64,000 nt of DNA from an uncultured Roseburia sp. (lineage in GTDB: Bacteria; Bacillota; Clostridia; Lachnospirales; Lachnospiraceae), in NCBI GenBank assembly GCA_900539115.1, contig UQAQ01000010.1, forward strand, positions 1-64,000, read 5' to 3'. Shown here one piece after another: positions 41,255-50,496 of this stretch. Positions within the stretch are counted from its first letter, which is position 1; each line of letters begins with the position of its first letter. The notes beneath the pieces were generated by a model. That model worked only from the letters and a program-made list of their open reading frames with translations. It searched no databases and was not told where the DNA came from. The translations under genes and the position numbers were made by a program.

Positions 41255-42997
41255 ATGGGTATTTATAAAAAATATGTCACTCCCTATCTGTCGGCATTTA
41301 TTTTAGGGCCGATTTTTATGATCGTGGAAGTGATCGGAGAAGTGCTTCTTCCGAAGATGATGTCATTGATCATTAATGAGGGTATTAAGGGAGGCGCCGG
41401 AAGTGGTTATATCATAACACACGGTATCATTATGGTGCTTCTTGCACTGTGTATGATGTGCGGCGGTGTGCTTGGTGCCTATTTTGCGGTTAAGGCATCG
41501 GTAAATTTCGCCGGTGATTTGAGAAAAGATATTTTTGCGAAAGTGCAGCAGTTTTCCTTCGCGAATATCGAAAAATTTTCAACCGGTTCGCTGGTAACGA
41601 GATTGACCAACGATATTACGAACTTGCAGAATGTCATTTCAATGGCGCTTCGAATGCTCCTTCGAGCACCGGGGATGCTGATCGGTGGATTGATCATGGC
41701 AATCATGATGAATGCGAGACTGGCGATCATTCTCGGAGTGGTAATCCCAGTTTTGATTGTGGCACTGGTTGTTGTAATCGGAAAAGCATTTCCGAGATTT
41801 AACATCATGCAGACAAAAATTGACAGCCTAAACTCGAGAATTCAGGAAAATATCACAAACACACGAGTGGTAAAATCTTTTGTGCGTGATGAGTTTGAAA
41901 AAGAAACTTTTAACAAAGCCAATGAAGACCTGAAAGAAAAGAGTTTGTCGGCGATGAAGATCGTTATTTTGACGATGCCGATCATGACTCTTGCAATGAA
42001 CATTACGACGATGGCAGTCGTATGGTTTGGTGGACGCCAGATCATCGTCGGCGATATGCCGGTCGGCGACCTGACTGCATTTACGACGTATATCGTACAG
42101 ATCCTTATGTCGCTGATGATGGTTGGAATGATCATGATTCAAGGATCTCGTGCCCTGGCTTCTTCGAAACGTATCAAAGAAGTTCTTACGACAGAGATCG
42201 ACCTCAATGACAACGAAGCAAAATGCAAAGACAAAGAAGTGGAAAACGGCGCGATTGAATTCCGCAATGTCGGATTCCGCTATTATAAGAAGAATCACAA
42301 CAATGTATTGAAGAATATTTCTTTCAAAGCCAATCCGGGCGAAGTGGTTGGAATCATCGGTTCGACAGGTTCCGGAAAGAGTTCGCTTGTACAGCTTATT
42401 CCGCGTCTGTATGATGTTGACGAGGGAGAAGTGCTGGTAGATGGCATCAATGTCAAAGATTATTCGCTGGAACATTTGCGAAACGGCGTGGCAATGGTGC
42501 TTCAGAAAAATACATTGTTCTCCGGAAGCATTATGGAAAATCTCCGCTGGGGAGATGAAAATGCGACAGACGAAGAAGTTTACGAGATGGCACGTTATGC
42601 ACAGGCAGATGGTTTTGTCCGCAGTTTTTCCGATGGATATGACATGGAACTGGGACAGGGCGGTGTCAATGTGTCCGGTGGACAAAAGCAGCGTCTCTGT
42701 ATCGCAAGAGCTCTTTTGAAAAAGCCGAAAATCTTGATCTTAGACGATAGTACAAGTGCCGTAGATACCGCGACAGAAGCAGAGATAAGAAAGAGTTTCT
42801 CCACATCGTTAAAAGACGCGACGAAGCTGATCATTGCACAGCGAATCTCATCCGTAGAACACGCAGACCGTATCCTTGTAATGGATGAGGGCGAGATTGT
42901 CGGACAGGGAACGCATGAGGAATTGATGAAGTCCTGTGAAGCTTATCAGGAAATTTATTATTCGCAGAAAGACAAGAATGAGGAGGTGTCAGCATGA
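41255..42997 (+). CDS. Heterodimeric ABC exporter, subunit with degenerate ATPase site
   Basis: 580 aa half-transporter: six membrane helices (about 15-300) and a nucleotide-binding domain (about 335-575). Walker A GSTGSGKSS, signature VSGGQ. Walker B ends LILDDSTSAVD, so Asp498 replaces the catalytic Glu, and the H-loop reads IAQR (Gln529 for His). Both changes mark the non-hydrolysing side of heterodimeric multidrug exporters such as BmrCD or TM287/288. AAGGAG precedes the ATG. The partner gene overlaps by four bases (ATGA). Confidence 0.92.
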   Translation: MGIYKKYVTPYLSAFILGPIFMIVEVIGEVLLPKMMSLIINEGIKGGAGSGYIITHGIIMVLLALCMMCGGVLGAYFAVKASVNFAGDLRKDIFAKVQQFSFANIEKFSTGSLVTRLTNDITNLQNVISMALRMLLRAPGMLIGGLIMAIMMNARLAIILGVVIPVLIVALVVVIGKAFPRFNIMQTKIDSLNSRIQENITNTRVVKSFVRDEFEKETFNKANEDLKEKSLSAMKIVILTMPIMTLAMNITTMAVVWFGGRQIIVGDMPVGDLTAFTTYIVQILMSLMMVGMIMIQGSRALASSKRIKEVLTTEIDLNDNEAKCKDKEVENGAIEFRNVGFRYYKKNHNNVLKNISFKANPGEVVGIIGSTGSGKSSLVQLIPRLYDVDEGEVLVDGINVKDYSLEHLRNGVAMVLQKNTLFSGSIMENLRWGDENATDEEVYEMARYAQADGFVRSFSDGYDMELGQGGVNVSGGQKQRLCIARALLKKPKILILDDSTSAVDTATEAEIRKSFSTSLKDATKLIIAQRISSVEHADRILVMDEGEIVGQGTHEELMKSCEAYQEIYYSQKDKNEEVSA

Positions 42998-44874
42998 GCG
43001 GAAAGCCAAATAAGCCAGCCGGAGGCCCACCAATGGGAGGACCGGGACATGGTCCGGGAGGCAGACACGCCAGAGCGATGGGTGGCAAGCCAAAAGAAAC
43101 CAAACAGACGATAAAACGCCTTCTCGGTTATCTTGGAAAAGATAAGAAACACGTGATCATTGCACTGGTGTGTGTAGTGATTTCCAGTTTATCGACATTG
43201 GCTGGATCCTATATGCTGTCGCCGATCATCAACGGAATTACAGAAACATACGATAAGGCATCCAAAGCAGCCGGCGATGCCGGTGTCATTATCAATGAAG
43301 GATTGAAAACATTAGGACTTGGTATCCTTTTGATGCTTGCGATTTATGGAATCGGTGTGATTTCCATGTATTTACAGCAGCGAATCATGATCGGCGTTTC
43401 GCAGCGTGCGTTAAAGACGCTTCGTAAAGATCTGTTTGATCATATCCAGACTTTGCCGGTACGCTATTTTGATACGAATGCGACCGGAGATATCATGAGT
43501 CGTTTTACAAACGATGTTGATGTCGTCGGTGAAATGCTCAACAATACGGTGATTCAGTTGATTCAGGGATGTATCAGTATCGTGGGTACGGTAAGTATCA
43601 TGCTTTATATGAACGTATGGCTTGCCCTTCTTACGATCCTGCTTGTGCCGCTTATGCTGAAAGCCGGTGGTTCGATCGCAAAGCGCAGTTCCAAATATTA
43701 TCGCCAGCAGCAGTCGGCGCTTGGTAAATTAAATGGTTACATCGAAGAGACAGTAACCGGCCAGAAAGTAGTAAAAGTATTCTGTCACGAGGAAAAAGCA
43801 GTGGAAGAATTTACCGATTTGAACAATGATCTTCGTAAAAAACAGGTCAAAGCGCAGTTCTTTGGCGGTATCATGGGACCGGTCATGGGAAATATCGGAC
43901 AGGTCAGCTACGGTATCACGGCGTGTGTGGGTGGTTTGTTTTGTCTTGCCGGACGACTCAGCCTTGGCGGACTGACAGTATTTGTAAACTACTCCCGCCA
44001 GTTCAGCCGCCCGATCAACGAGATCTCTATGCAGATCAATACGATCTTTTCTGCACTTGCCGGTGCAGAGCGTGTCTTCAAAGTCATGGATGAAGAGCCG
44101 GAAGAAGCTGACAAGCCGGATGCGGTAGAGATGGACGATGTCAAAGGAGAAGTAATTATGGAAGACGTTTCCTTTGGCTACAATCCGGATAAAGTGATCT
44201 TGAAGCACATCAATCTGTATGCGCATGCCGGCCAGAAAGTGGCATTTGTCGGTTCGACCGGTGCCGGAAAAACGACGATTACCAACCTTTTAAACCGTTT
44301 TTATGACATTCAGGAAGGAAAGATCACGATCGATGGCAGAGATATCAAAGACTATGCGAGAAAGAGTCTGCGAAGCCATATCGCGATGGTATTACAGGAT
44401 ACACATTTGTTTACCGGAACGGTTCGTGAAAATATCCGTTACGGACGTCCGGATGCGACGGACGAAGAAGTCGAGCAGGCAGCAAAGACTGCCAGTGCAC
44501 ATTCGTTTATCATGCGTCTCGAAAATGGATACGATACGATGCTGGAAGGTGACGGTATCAACCTGAGCCAGGGACAGCGGCAGTTGTTAAATATTGCTAG
44601 AGCAGCCGTATCAAAAGCACCGATCCTTGTACTCGATGAGGCGACAAGTTCAGTCGATACGAGAACAGAGATGCATATTGACCACGGCATGGAGCGCTTG
44701 ATGAAGGACCGTACGACATTTGTTATCGCGCACCGTCTTTCTACCGTGCGCAATGCGGATTGTATCATGGTTCTTGAACAGGGAGAGATCATTGAGCGTG
44801 GAACGCATGAGCAGCTTCTTGCCGAGAAAGGAAGATATTACCAATTATATACCGGCGCGGTAGAATTGGATTGA
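42994..44874 (+). CDS. Heterodimeric ABC exporter, subunit with intact ATPase site
   Basis: 626 aa. A Gly/Pro-rich N-terminal extension of ~30 residues precedes six membrane helices and the nucleotide-binding domain. Walker A GSTGAGKTT, Walker B LVLDEATSSVD with the catalytic Glu, H-loop IAHRLS. The signature reads LSQGQ, not LSGGQ, which fits a partner of a degenerate Walker site. With the preceding subunit it forms a drug or metabolite exporter under MarR control. The start overlaps the upstream stop. Confidence 0.92.
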   Translation: MSGKPNKPAGGPPMGGPGHGPGGRHARAMGGKPKETKQTIKRLLGYLGKDKKHVIIALVCVVISSLSTLAGSYMLSPIINGITETYDKASKAAGDAGVIINEGLKTLGLGILLMLAIYGIGVISMYLQQRIMIGVSQRALKTLRKDLFDHIQTLPVRYFDTNATGDIMSRFTNDVDVVGEMLNNTVIQLIQGCISIVGTVSIMLYMNVWLALLTILLVPLMLKAGGSIAKRSSKYYRQQQSALGKLNGYIEETVTGQKVVKVFCHEEKAVEEFTDLNNDLRKKQVKAQFFGGIMGPVMGNIGQVSYGITACVGGLFCLAGRLSLGGLTVFVNYSRQFSRPINEISMQINTIFSALAGAERVFKVMDEEPEEADKPDAVEMDDVKGEVIMEDVSFGYNPDKVILKHINLYAHAGQKVAFVGSTGAGKTTITNLLNRFYDIQEGKITIDGRDIKDYARKSLRSHIAMVLQDTHLFTGTVRENIRYGRPDATDEEVEQAAKTASAHSFIMRLENGYDTMLEGDGINLSQGQRQLLNIARAAVSKAPILVLDEATSSVDTRTEMHIDHGMERLMKDRTTFVIAHRLSTVRNADCIMVLEQGEIIERGTHEQLLAEKGRYYQLYTGAVELD

Positions 44875-44960
44875 TAAAATTTCTTTTACGTGCAAGCACG
44901 ACCAGCCATTTTTTGTACATTGACCCTGAATAGTTAAATTGTTTTTTTATAAAATTCCTC

Positions 44961-44988
44961 TTGTAATTAGCAAAAAAAATGCTATGAT
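44961..44988 (+). promoter_or_regulatory. Sigma-A promoter of pta
   Basis: TTGTAA, 16 bp, TATGAT, about 35 bp before the start codon. Confidence 0.75.
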
Positions 44989-45023
44989 AGAAGTAGAGAA
45001 AAAATATTAGGAGGCATATTGCT

Positions 45024-46007
45024 ATGTTTGGTTTTGGTCAGTTGATTGACATTTTGAAAAAAAATCCAAGAAAAATTGTTTTTACAGAGGGAAGCGATCC
45101 TCGTATCCTGGAAGCATCTTCCCGTCTTTTGGCAAGTACATTTCTTGCCCCTGTATTAGTTGGTAACAAAGAGGAGATTACAAAGGCAGCAGAAGAAAGC
45201 GGCTTTAATATCCGTGGAGCTGAGATCATTGATCCATTGAATTATGACGAGATTGATGAGATGGTGGATATGCTTTGTGAGATCCGTAAAAATAAAGGAA
45301 TGACACCGGAGCAGGCTCGTGGAATTTTGTCTCAGGCAAATTATTTCGGAACGATGCTTGTGAAGATGGGAAAAGCAGATGCATTGTTAGGTGGAGCGAC
45401 ATATTCTACGGCAGATACGGTTCGTCCGGCATTGCAGATCATCAAGACAAAGCCAAACAATTCCATCGTATCTTCCTGCTTTATTCTGGTTCGTCCATCC
45501 GCAACCGGTGAAAATGAAGTGCTTGCGATGGCAGACTGCGCGATCAATATCAAACCGACCGAAGATGAATTGGTTGAGATCGCGTTAGAGGCTTCCGAAT
45601 GTGCGAAGATTTTCGGAATCGATCCTCAGGTTGCATTCCTCAGCTATTCTACATTGGGATCCGGCAAAGGCGAAGATGTAGATAAGATGCGTAACGCCGC
45701 AGAGAAGACAAAGAAAGCAGCGCCAAACCTTCCGATCGAAGGAGAACTTCAATTTGATGCTGCAGTAGCACCTCGTGTAGCTCGTACAAAATGTCCGCAG
45801 TCCGAAGTGGCTGGACATGCAAACACCTTTATTTTCCCTGATATCAACGCAGGAAATATCGGTTACAAAATTGCACAGCGTATGGGTAACTTCGATGCTT
45901 ACGGCCCAATCCTTCTTGGACTGAATGCACCGATCAACGACCTTTCCCGCGGATGTAATGCAAGTGAAGTATATTCCATGGCGATTATTACCGCAGCATT
46001 GGCATAA
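45024..46007 (+). CDS. pta: Phosphate acetyltransferase
   Basis: 327 aa, the short Pta form. It converts acetyl-CoA and phosphate to acetyl phosphate and CoA, the first step to acetate and ATP. Family segments: KIVFTEGSDPRILEA, ADALLGGATYSTADTVRP, FLSYSTLGSGKGEDVDKM, GELQFDAAVAPRVA, NTFIFPDINAGNIGYK. AGGAGG lies 8 nt before the ATG. The acetate kinase gene, often adjacent, is not in the window; tadA follows instead. Confidence 0.96.
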   Translation: MFGFGQLIDILKKNPRKIVFTEGSDPRILEASSRLLASTFLAPVLVGNKEEITKAAEESGFNIRGAEIIDPLNYDEIDEMVDMLCEIRKNKGMTPEQARGILSQANYFGTMLVKMGKADALLGGATYSTADTVRPALQIIKTKPNNSIVSSCFILVRPSATGENEVLAMADCAINIKPTEDELVEIALEASECAKIFGIDPQVAFLSYSTLGSGKGEDVDKMRNAAEKTKKAAPNLPIEGELQFDAAVAPRVARTKCPQSEVAGHANTFIFPDINAGNIGYKIAQRMGNFDAYGPILLGLNAPINDLSRGCNASEVYSMAIITAALA

Positions 46008-46040
46008 AAAATAAAATGTAAGAATGAAAAATACATGGCC

Positions 46041-46081
46041 GGAGCAGAGCGTGACAAAAAGCGTGCGCTGCCCCGGCTGTT
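46041..46081 (+). terminator. GC-rich hairpin between pta and tadA
   Basis: GCCGGAGCAGAGCG and CGCTGCCCCGGC pair imperfectly around an A-rich loop. Only TGTTGCT follows, no T-run, so termination is uncertain; it could stabilise the pta mRNA end. Confidence 0.4.
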
Positions 46082-46119
46082 GCTATAAATTGGAAATGTT
46101 TAGCGGAAAGAGGATGCGC

Positions 46120-46602
46120 ATGAGAAAGAAAATGAGCGAAGACGAAAGATTCATGAAAGAAGCGATCCGGCAGGCGAAGAAAGCCTATGCACTGGAAGAA
46201 ACGCCGATTGGCTGTGTGCTGGTTCATGAGGGGAAGATTATCGCCCGAGGGTATAACAAACGAAATAAAAAGAAAAATACACTGGCGCATGCAGAAATCA
46301 TTGTGATCAATAAGGCGAGCCGGGTTCTCGGAGACTGGCGGCTGGAGGAATGCACGATGTATGTGACACTGGAACCCTGCCCGATGTGTGCCGGAGCAAT
46401 CGTGCAGGCAAGAATCCCCAAAGTGGTGATCGGAAGCATGAATCCGAAGGCGGGATGTGCCGGTTCCGTCCTGAATCTGCTGGATATGCCGGGGTTTAAC
46501 CACCGGGTAGAAGTGGAACGGGGGATTTTGGAAGAACCATGCAGCCGGCTGATGAGCGGTTTTTTTAAAGAACTTCGGTTAAAACGAAAGAAATCTACTT
46601 GA
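46120..46602 (+). CDS. tadA: tRNA adenosine(34) deaminase TadA
   Basis: 160 aa. It deaminates A34 to inosine in tRNA-Arg(ACG). The zinc site is complete: HAE (in LAHAEIIVINKA) and PCPMC (in LEPCPMCAGAI). Start ATG 46120 has AGAGG 6 nt upstream; ATG 46132 is also possible. A longer open frame from 46024 crosses the GC-rich hairpin and encodes nothing conserved. The C-terminal LMSGFFKELR is typical of TadA. Confidence 0.93.
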   Translation: MRKKMSEDERFMKEAIRQAKKAYALEETPIGCVLVHEGKIIARGYNKRNKKKNTLAHAEIIVINKASRVLGDWRLEECTMYVTLEPCPMCAGAIVQARIPKVVIGSMNPKAGCAGSVLNLLDMPGFNHRVEVERGILEEPCSRLMSGFFKELRLKRKKST

Positions 46603-46627
46603 AGAAAGCATTTGTTTATGCTATAAT
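46599..46627 (+). promoter_or_regulatory. Sigma-A promoter of secDF
   Basis: TTGAAG, 17 bp, TATAAT, overlapping the end of tadA. Confidence 0.8.
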
Positions 46628-46662
46628 ATTTTGGTACATTTTTAGAAAAGGAGATTTTCACA

Positions 46663-48918
46663 ATGAATACTAAGTTAAAGGGCGTTTTACAGCTTCTTGT
46701 CATTCTCCTTGTAACTGCCGCAGTTTGTGTTGTGGCATACACGGGAATTGGAGGAGCAAAGCGGGGTAGTGCAAAAAACATCCGCTTAGGACTTGACTTG
46801 GCAGGTGGTGTCAGCGTTACATACGAAGCGACAAAAGAAAATCCAACTGCTCAGGAAATGAAAGATACTGTGTATAAAATGCAGATGCGTGTACAGAACG
46901 AAAGTACAGAAGCTTCTGTTTATCAGGAAGGAAATAACCGTGTAACGGTTGACGTTCCGGATGTTGATGATCCACAGGCAGTATTGGACAAGCTTGGAAA
47001 AGCGGGAGCATTGGAATTTGTTCTTTACAACAATGTAACGGTTGGAGAAGATGGAAAGACGGCGACCTATGACAAAAAGGATGTCATCATCGACGGTTCC
47101 ATGCTAAAGACTGCAGAAGCAGCAACACAGCAGGATTCCACGACAGGCCAGTCAGAAAATGTTGTAAAACTTTCATTTAATGCAAAGGGAACAAAGAAAT
47201 TTAAAAAAGTAACAACCGATCACGTAGGTGAGCAGTTCTCGATCATTTACGATGGCGAGATCGTATCCTCTCCGGTTATCCGTGAGGCAATTGACGGTGG
47301 AGAAGCCGTTATCTCCGGAAGTTTTGATGAGTTTTCAAAAGCAGAGGATATGGCATCGACTCTTCGTATCGGTGCGCTTCCATTGGAACTGAAAAATATC
47401 CGTTCCAATATCGTAGGAGCAAAACTTGGTGGAGATGCACTTAAGACAAGTTTGATCGCCGGTGCGATCGGTCTTGCCCTGGTTATTATCTTCATGATCG
47501 TTATGTATTGGATCCCCGGTGTAGCAGCCTCTCTTGCGCTGTTGTTCTATGTAGGTGCATCCGTGCTTGCCATTAACGGTCTGGATGTCACATTGACCCT
47601 GCCGGGTATCGCCGGAGTTATTCTTGCGATCGGTATGGCGGTGGATGCGAACTGTATTATCTTTACCCGTATCCGAGAGGAATTGGCGACAGGAAAGACG
47701 GTTCGTTCAGCAATCAAGATTGGATTTGAGAAAGCGTTGTCCGCGATCATCGATGGTAACGTTACGACATTGATCGCTGCCGTTGTTCTTTATATCAAAG
47801 GATCCGGTACCGTTATGGGATTTGCCCAGACACTGGCAATTGGTATTATCCTTTCTATGTTTACGGCAATCTTCGTAACAAGATGGATCTTGTATGCATT
47901 TGTGGGACTTGGTCTCGATGATGTGAAGTTCTACGGAACACAGAAAACAAGAAAACCGATCAACTTTGTTGGAAATATTAAGAAATATGCGATCATTTCC
48001 GGATGCCTTCTTCTTTTGTGCATCGGCGGACTGGTTATGAATATGGTAAAAATGGGACAGCCTCTTAACTATAGTCTTGAGTTCTTAGGTGGTTCCTCCA
48101 CATCGATTACCTTTACGGATTACAAGGGTGAAGGATTTGATGCTTCCGGTAATGCGAGCGCAGACTTCAAAAATGAAGTAACCGATGTTGTAAAAACGGC
48201 GGCAGATGTATCCGAAGCAGAACTTTCGGATGTATCCGGCGAAAAGACATTGATCGTTCGTACGCCGGCCTTTACCGAAGATCAGCAGAAGAAAGTAATC
48301 TCCACGGTGGTGGAAAAATATGGTGTTAGTGATAAGAGTATCGAAGTAGAGACCATTTCTGCTTCGGTAAGTAACGAAATGCGTATGGATGCGATCGTAG
48401 CTGTGCTTATTGCAGCAGTAGGTATGTTGATCTACATCTGGATCCGATTCAAGAATCTTGCATTTGGTGCAAGTTCGGTTATCGCACTTCTTCATGACGT
48501 TATGGTAGTGCTTATGGTTTACGCGATCGGAAGTGCGTCCATTACTGTCGGAAGTACGTTTATCGCTTGTATGCTGACGATCGTAGGTTACTCGATCAAC
48601 GCGACGATCGTAGTGTTCGACCGTGTTCGTGAAAACCGTAAGAAACTGGGCAACACGGACTTGGCAGAAATTGTAAACACAAGTATTACAGAGACCTTGA
48701 GCCGAAGTTTTAATACTTCGATCACAACATTGGTAATGGTACTTTGTCTTGCCGTTCTTGGTGTGGATTCCATCCGCCAGTTTGCGGTACCGATGATGGC
48801 AGGTATCATTTCCGGATGCTATTCTTCTGTATGTCTGGCAGGTACTATTTGGTACTTTATGAACCGCAGTGCTCAGAAGAAAGCCAAAGCGAAAAAAGCC
48901 GGTAACAAAAAGAAATAA
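46663..48918 (+). CDS. secDF: Protein translocase SecDF fusion
   Basis: 751 aa, SecD and SecF in one chain. It uses the proton gradient to aid protein export through SecYEG. SecD part: one membrane helix, NIRLGLDLAGGVSVTYE near residue 40, an extracellular P1-type domain, then five helices (about 265-415). SecF part from about 440: a helix, LNYSLEFLGGSSTSITF, then five helices ending about 735. It serves the many secreted proteins of this genome. AAAAGGAG precedes the ATG. Confidence 0.95.
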   Translation: MNTKLKGVLQLLVILLVTAAVCVVAYTGIGGAKRGSAKNIRLGLDLAGGVSVTYEATKENPTAQEMKDTVYKMQMRVQNESTEASVYQEGNNRVTVDVPDVDDPQAVLDKLGKAGALEFVLYNNVTVGEDGKTATYDKKDVIIDGSMLKTAEAATQQDSTTGQSENVVKLSFNAKGTKKFKKVTTDHVGEQFSIIYDGEIVSSPVIREAIDGGEAVISGSFDEFSKAEDMASTLRIGALPLELKNIRSNIVGAKLGGDALKTSLIAGAIGLALVIIFMIVMYWIPGVAASLALLFYVGASVLAINGLDVTLTLPGIAGVILAIGMAVDANCIIFTRIREELATGKTVRSAIKIGFEKALSAIIDGNVTTLIAAVVLYIKGSGTVMGFAQTLAIGIILSMFTAIFVTRWILYAFVGLGLDDVKFYGTQKTRKPINFVGNIKKYAIISGCLLLLCIGGLVMNMVKMGQPLNYSLEFLGGSSTSITFTDYKGEGFDASGNASADFKNEVTDVVKTAADVSEAELSDVSGEKTLIVRTPAFTEDQQKKVISTVVEKYGVSDKSIEVETISASVSNEMRMDAIVAVLIAAVGMLIYIWIRFKNLAFGASSVIALLHDVMVVLMVYAIGSASITVGSTFIACMLTIVGYSINATIVVFDRVRENRKKLGNTDLAEIVNTSITETLSRSFNTSITTLVMVLCLAVLGVDSIRQFAVPMMAGIISGCYSSVCLAGTIWYFMNRSAQKKAKAKKAGNKKK

Positions 48919-48928
48919 TTATTTTTGA

Positions 48929-48959
48929 TGAATAAAATAGAAAGCGGTTGTGCATACTA
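48929..48959 (+). promoter_or_regulatory. Sigma-G-like forespore promoter of spoVAD-spoVAE
   Basis: TGAATA, 18 bp, CATACTA matches the sigma-G consensus (GMATR, 18 bp, CATNMTA). spoVA genes are sigma-G dependent in Bacillus. The -10 lies within the left arm of the secDF terminator, so a transcript starting here lacks that arm and cannot fold the terminator. Confidence 0.75.
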
Positions 48960-48990
48960 CATAAAAAGAGTATGTGCAGCCGCTTTTTTT
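48941..48990 (+). terminator. Terminator after secDF
   Basis: AAAGCGGTTGTGCATACT pairs with AGTATGTGCAGCCGCTTT over 18 positions with wobble pairs only, a 10-nt loop, and seven T residues at the end. Confidence 0.92.
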
Positions 48991-49033
48991 GCAGCATAAG
49001 TCTGCTCGGGCGTGCACGGTTGTTGGAGGAATT

Positions 49034-50068
49034 ATGGACAAAATGATTGGAAAGCGGAGCGTGCAGTTTGAAGTGCCGCCGTGCATTATCGGAGCCGCTT
49101 CCGTAGCCGGCGAAAAAGAGGGAGCCGGAAAATTTGGAAAATATTATGACATTATAGAAGACGATCCGCTGTTTGGTGGAAAAACATGGGAAGAGGCGGA
49201 GAGTAAAATGCAGCATATGGCAGCAGACATCGCAATCCGCAATGCCGGACTGGAATCGGAAGATATCCGGTATATCGTGGCAGGGGATCTGCTCGGGCAG
49301 CTGATCGCGACTTCGTTTGGCATCATGAATCTGAATATACCGATGTTTGGCGTTTATGGTGCGTGCTCGACGATGGGCGAGTCGATGGCAATCGGTTCCA
49401 TGCTTGTGGAAGGCGGCTTTGCAGAGTACATTGTCGCCATGACGTCGAGTCATTTTGCCAGCGCGGAAAAGCAATTTCGTTTTCCTTTGGCGTACGGAAA
49501 CCAGCGACCTTATTCGGCGACATGGACGGTGACAGGAAGCGGCGCAGTTGTGATCGGAAGGGGAGACGGAAAATGGAAACGTAAAGAAACAGATTATGTG
49601 TGTATCCGCGGGATTACGACCGGAGTGATCACGGATTACGGCATCAAAGACAGCATGAATATGGGCGCTTGTATGGCCCCGGCAGCCTGTGATTGCATTT
49701 TGAACAATTTCAAAGATTTTGGGGTAGAACCGGACTATTATGACAAGATCATTACAGGGGATCTCGGAACGATCGGACAGCGGATTTTAAAGGATATGCT
49801 GCTGGGTTACGGATATGATATCAGGAAACAGCATATGGACTGCGGAACGGAAATTTATTACAATGAAGAGCAGGATACGCATGCCGGCGGAAGCGGCTGT
49901 GGCTGCAGCGCGATCACACTGACGGGGTATATCTTGAAAAAAATGCGGAAACATGCGTGGCGGAGAGTGCTGTTTGTGCCGACCGGAGCGCTTTTATCGA
50001 CTGTCAGTTTCAATGAGGGAAATTCGGTGCCGGGAATCGCGCATGGTGTCATGCTCGAATGTATGTGA
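49034..50068 (+). CDS. spoVAD: Stage V sporulation protein AD
   Basis: 344 aa, thiolase-like fold. SpoVAD binds dipicolinic acid and, with other SpoVA proteins, moves it into the forespore and out on germination. Family segments: GKRSVQFEVPPCIIGAASVA, GVYGACSTMGESM, TWTVTGSGAVVIG, GDLGTIGQRIL, SGCGCSAITLTGYIL. Start ATG 49034 has GGAGG 5 nt upstream. A sigma-G-like promoter precedes it. The usual spoVAC neighbour is absent from the window. Confidence 0.95.
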   Translation: MDKMIGKRSVQFEVPPCIIGAASVAGEKEGAGKFGKYYDIIEDDPLFGGKTWEEAESKMQHMAADIAIRNAGLESEDIRYIVAGDLLGQLIATSFGIMNLNIPMFGVYGACSTMGESMAIGSMLVEGGFAEYIVAMTSSHFASAEKQFRFPLAYGNQRPYSATWTVTGSGAVVIGRGDGKWKRKETDYVCIRGITTGVITDYGIKDSMNMGACMAPAACDCILNNFKDFGVEPDYYDKIITGDLGTIGQRILKDMLLGYGYDIRKQHMDCGTEIYYNEEQDTHAGGSGCGCSAITLTGYILKKMRKHAWRRVLFVPTGALLSTVSFNEGNSVPGIAHGVMLECM

Positions 50069-50082
50069 AAGGAGAAGACAAG

Positions 50083-50439
50083 ATGGAATATTTGATTTCT
50101 TTTTTGATCGGGGGAGCAATCTGCGCGGTAGTGCAGCTGTTTATGGACAATACGAAACTGCTTCCCGGAAGGATTATGGTTATCTTGGTATGTCTGGGAG
50201 CGGTATTAAGCGCCCTGCGTCTGTATGAACCGTTTGCCAATTGGGCAAAAGCCGGAGCGACGGTGCCTTTGATCGGGTTTGGACATCTTTTGTTTGAAGG
50301 GGTGAAAGAAGCGGTAGATAAAAGAGGGTTTATCGGTATCTTTTATGGTGGTATGGAGCGGGCGGCTGTCGGTATTTCAGGGGCACTTGTCATCAGCTTT
50401 TTGGCGTCACTGGTATTTAAGCCAAAGATGAAAGGATAA
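50083..50439 (+). CDS. spoVAE: Stage V sporulation protein AE
   Basis: 118 aa, four hydrophobic segments, matching SpoVAE (FLIGGAICAVVQLFMDNTKL, then GFGHLLFEGVKEAVDKRGF). A membrane component of the spore dipicolinate channel. It starts 14 bases after spoVAD with AAAGGAG upstream, so the two are one operon in the forespore. Confidence 0.93.
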   Translation: MEYLISFLIGGAICAVVQLFMDNTKLLPGRIMVILVCLGAVLSALRLYEPFANWAKAGATVPLIGFGHLLFEGVKEAVDKRGFIGIFYGGMERAAVGISGALVISFLASLVFKPKMKG

Positions 50440-50466
50440 AACGTTTGGAATTGTTATGAAAAAACA

Positions 50467-50495
50467 TTGAGAATTATGGAAAAACAAAGTATAAT
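50467..50495 (+). promoter_or_regulatory. Sigma-A promoter of the AI-2E-type permease gene
   Basis: TTGAGA, 17 bp, TATAAT. Confidence 0.82.
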
Positions 50496-50496
50496 G

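Noticed and set aside
46009..46119. Structured RNA gene (for example SRP RNA) between pta and tadA
   Set aside because: Only one hairpin is present in 110 bases, with none of the conserved motifs of SRP RNA.
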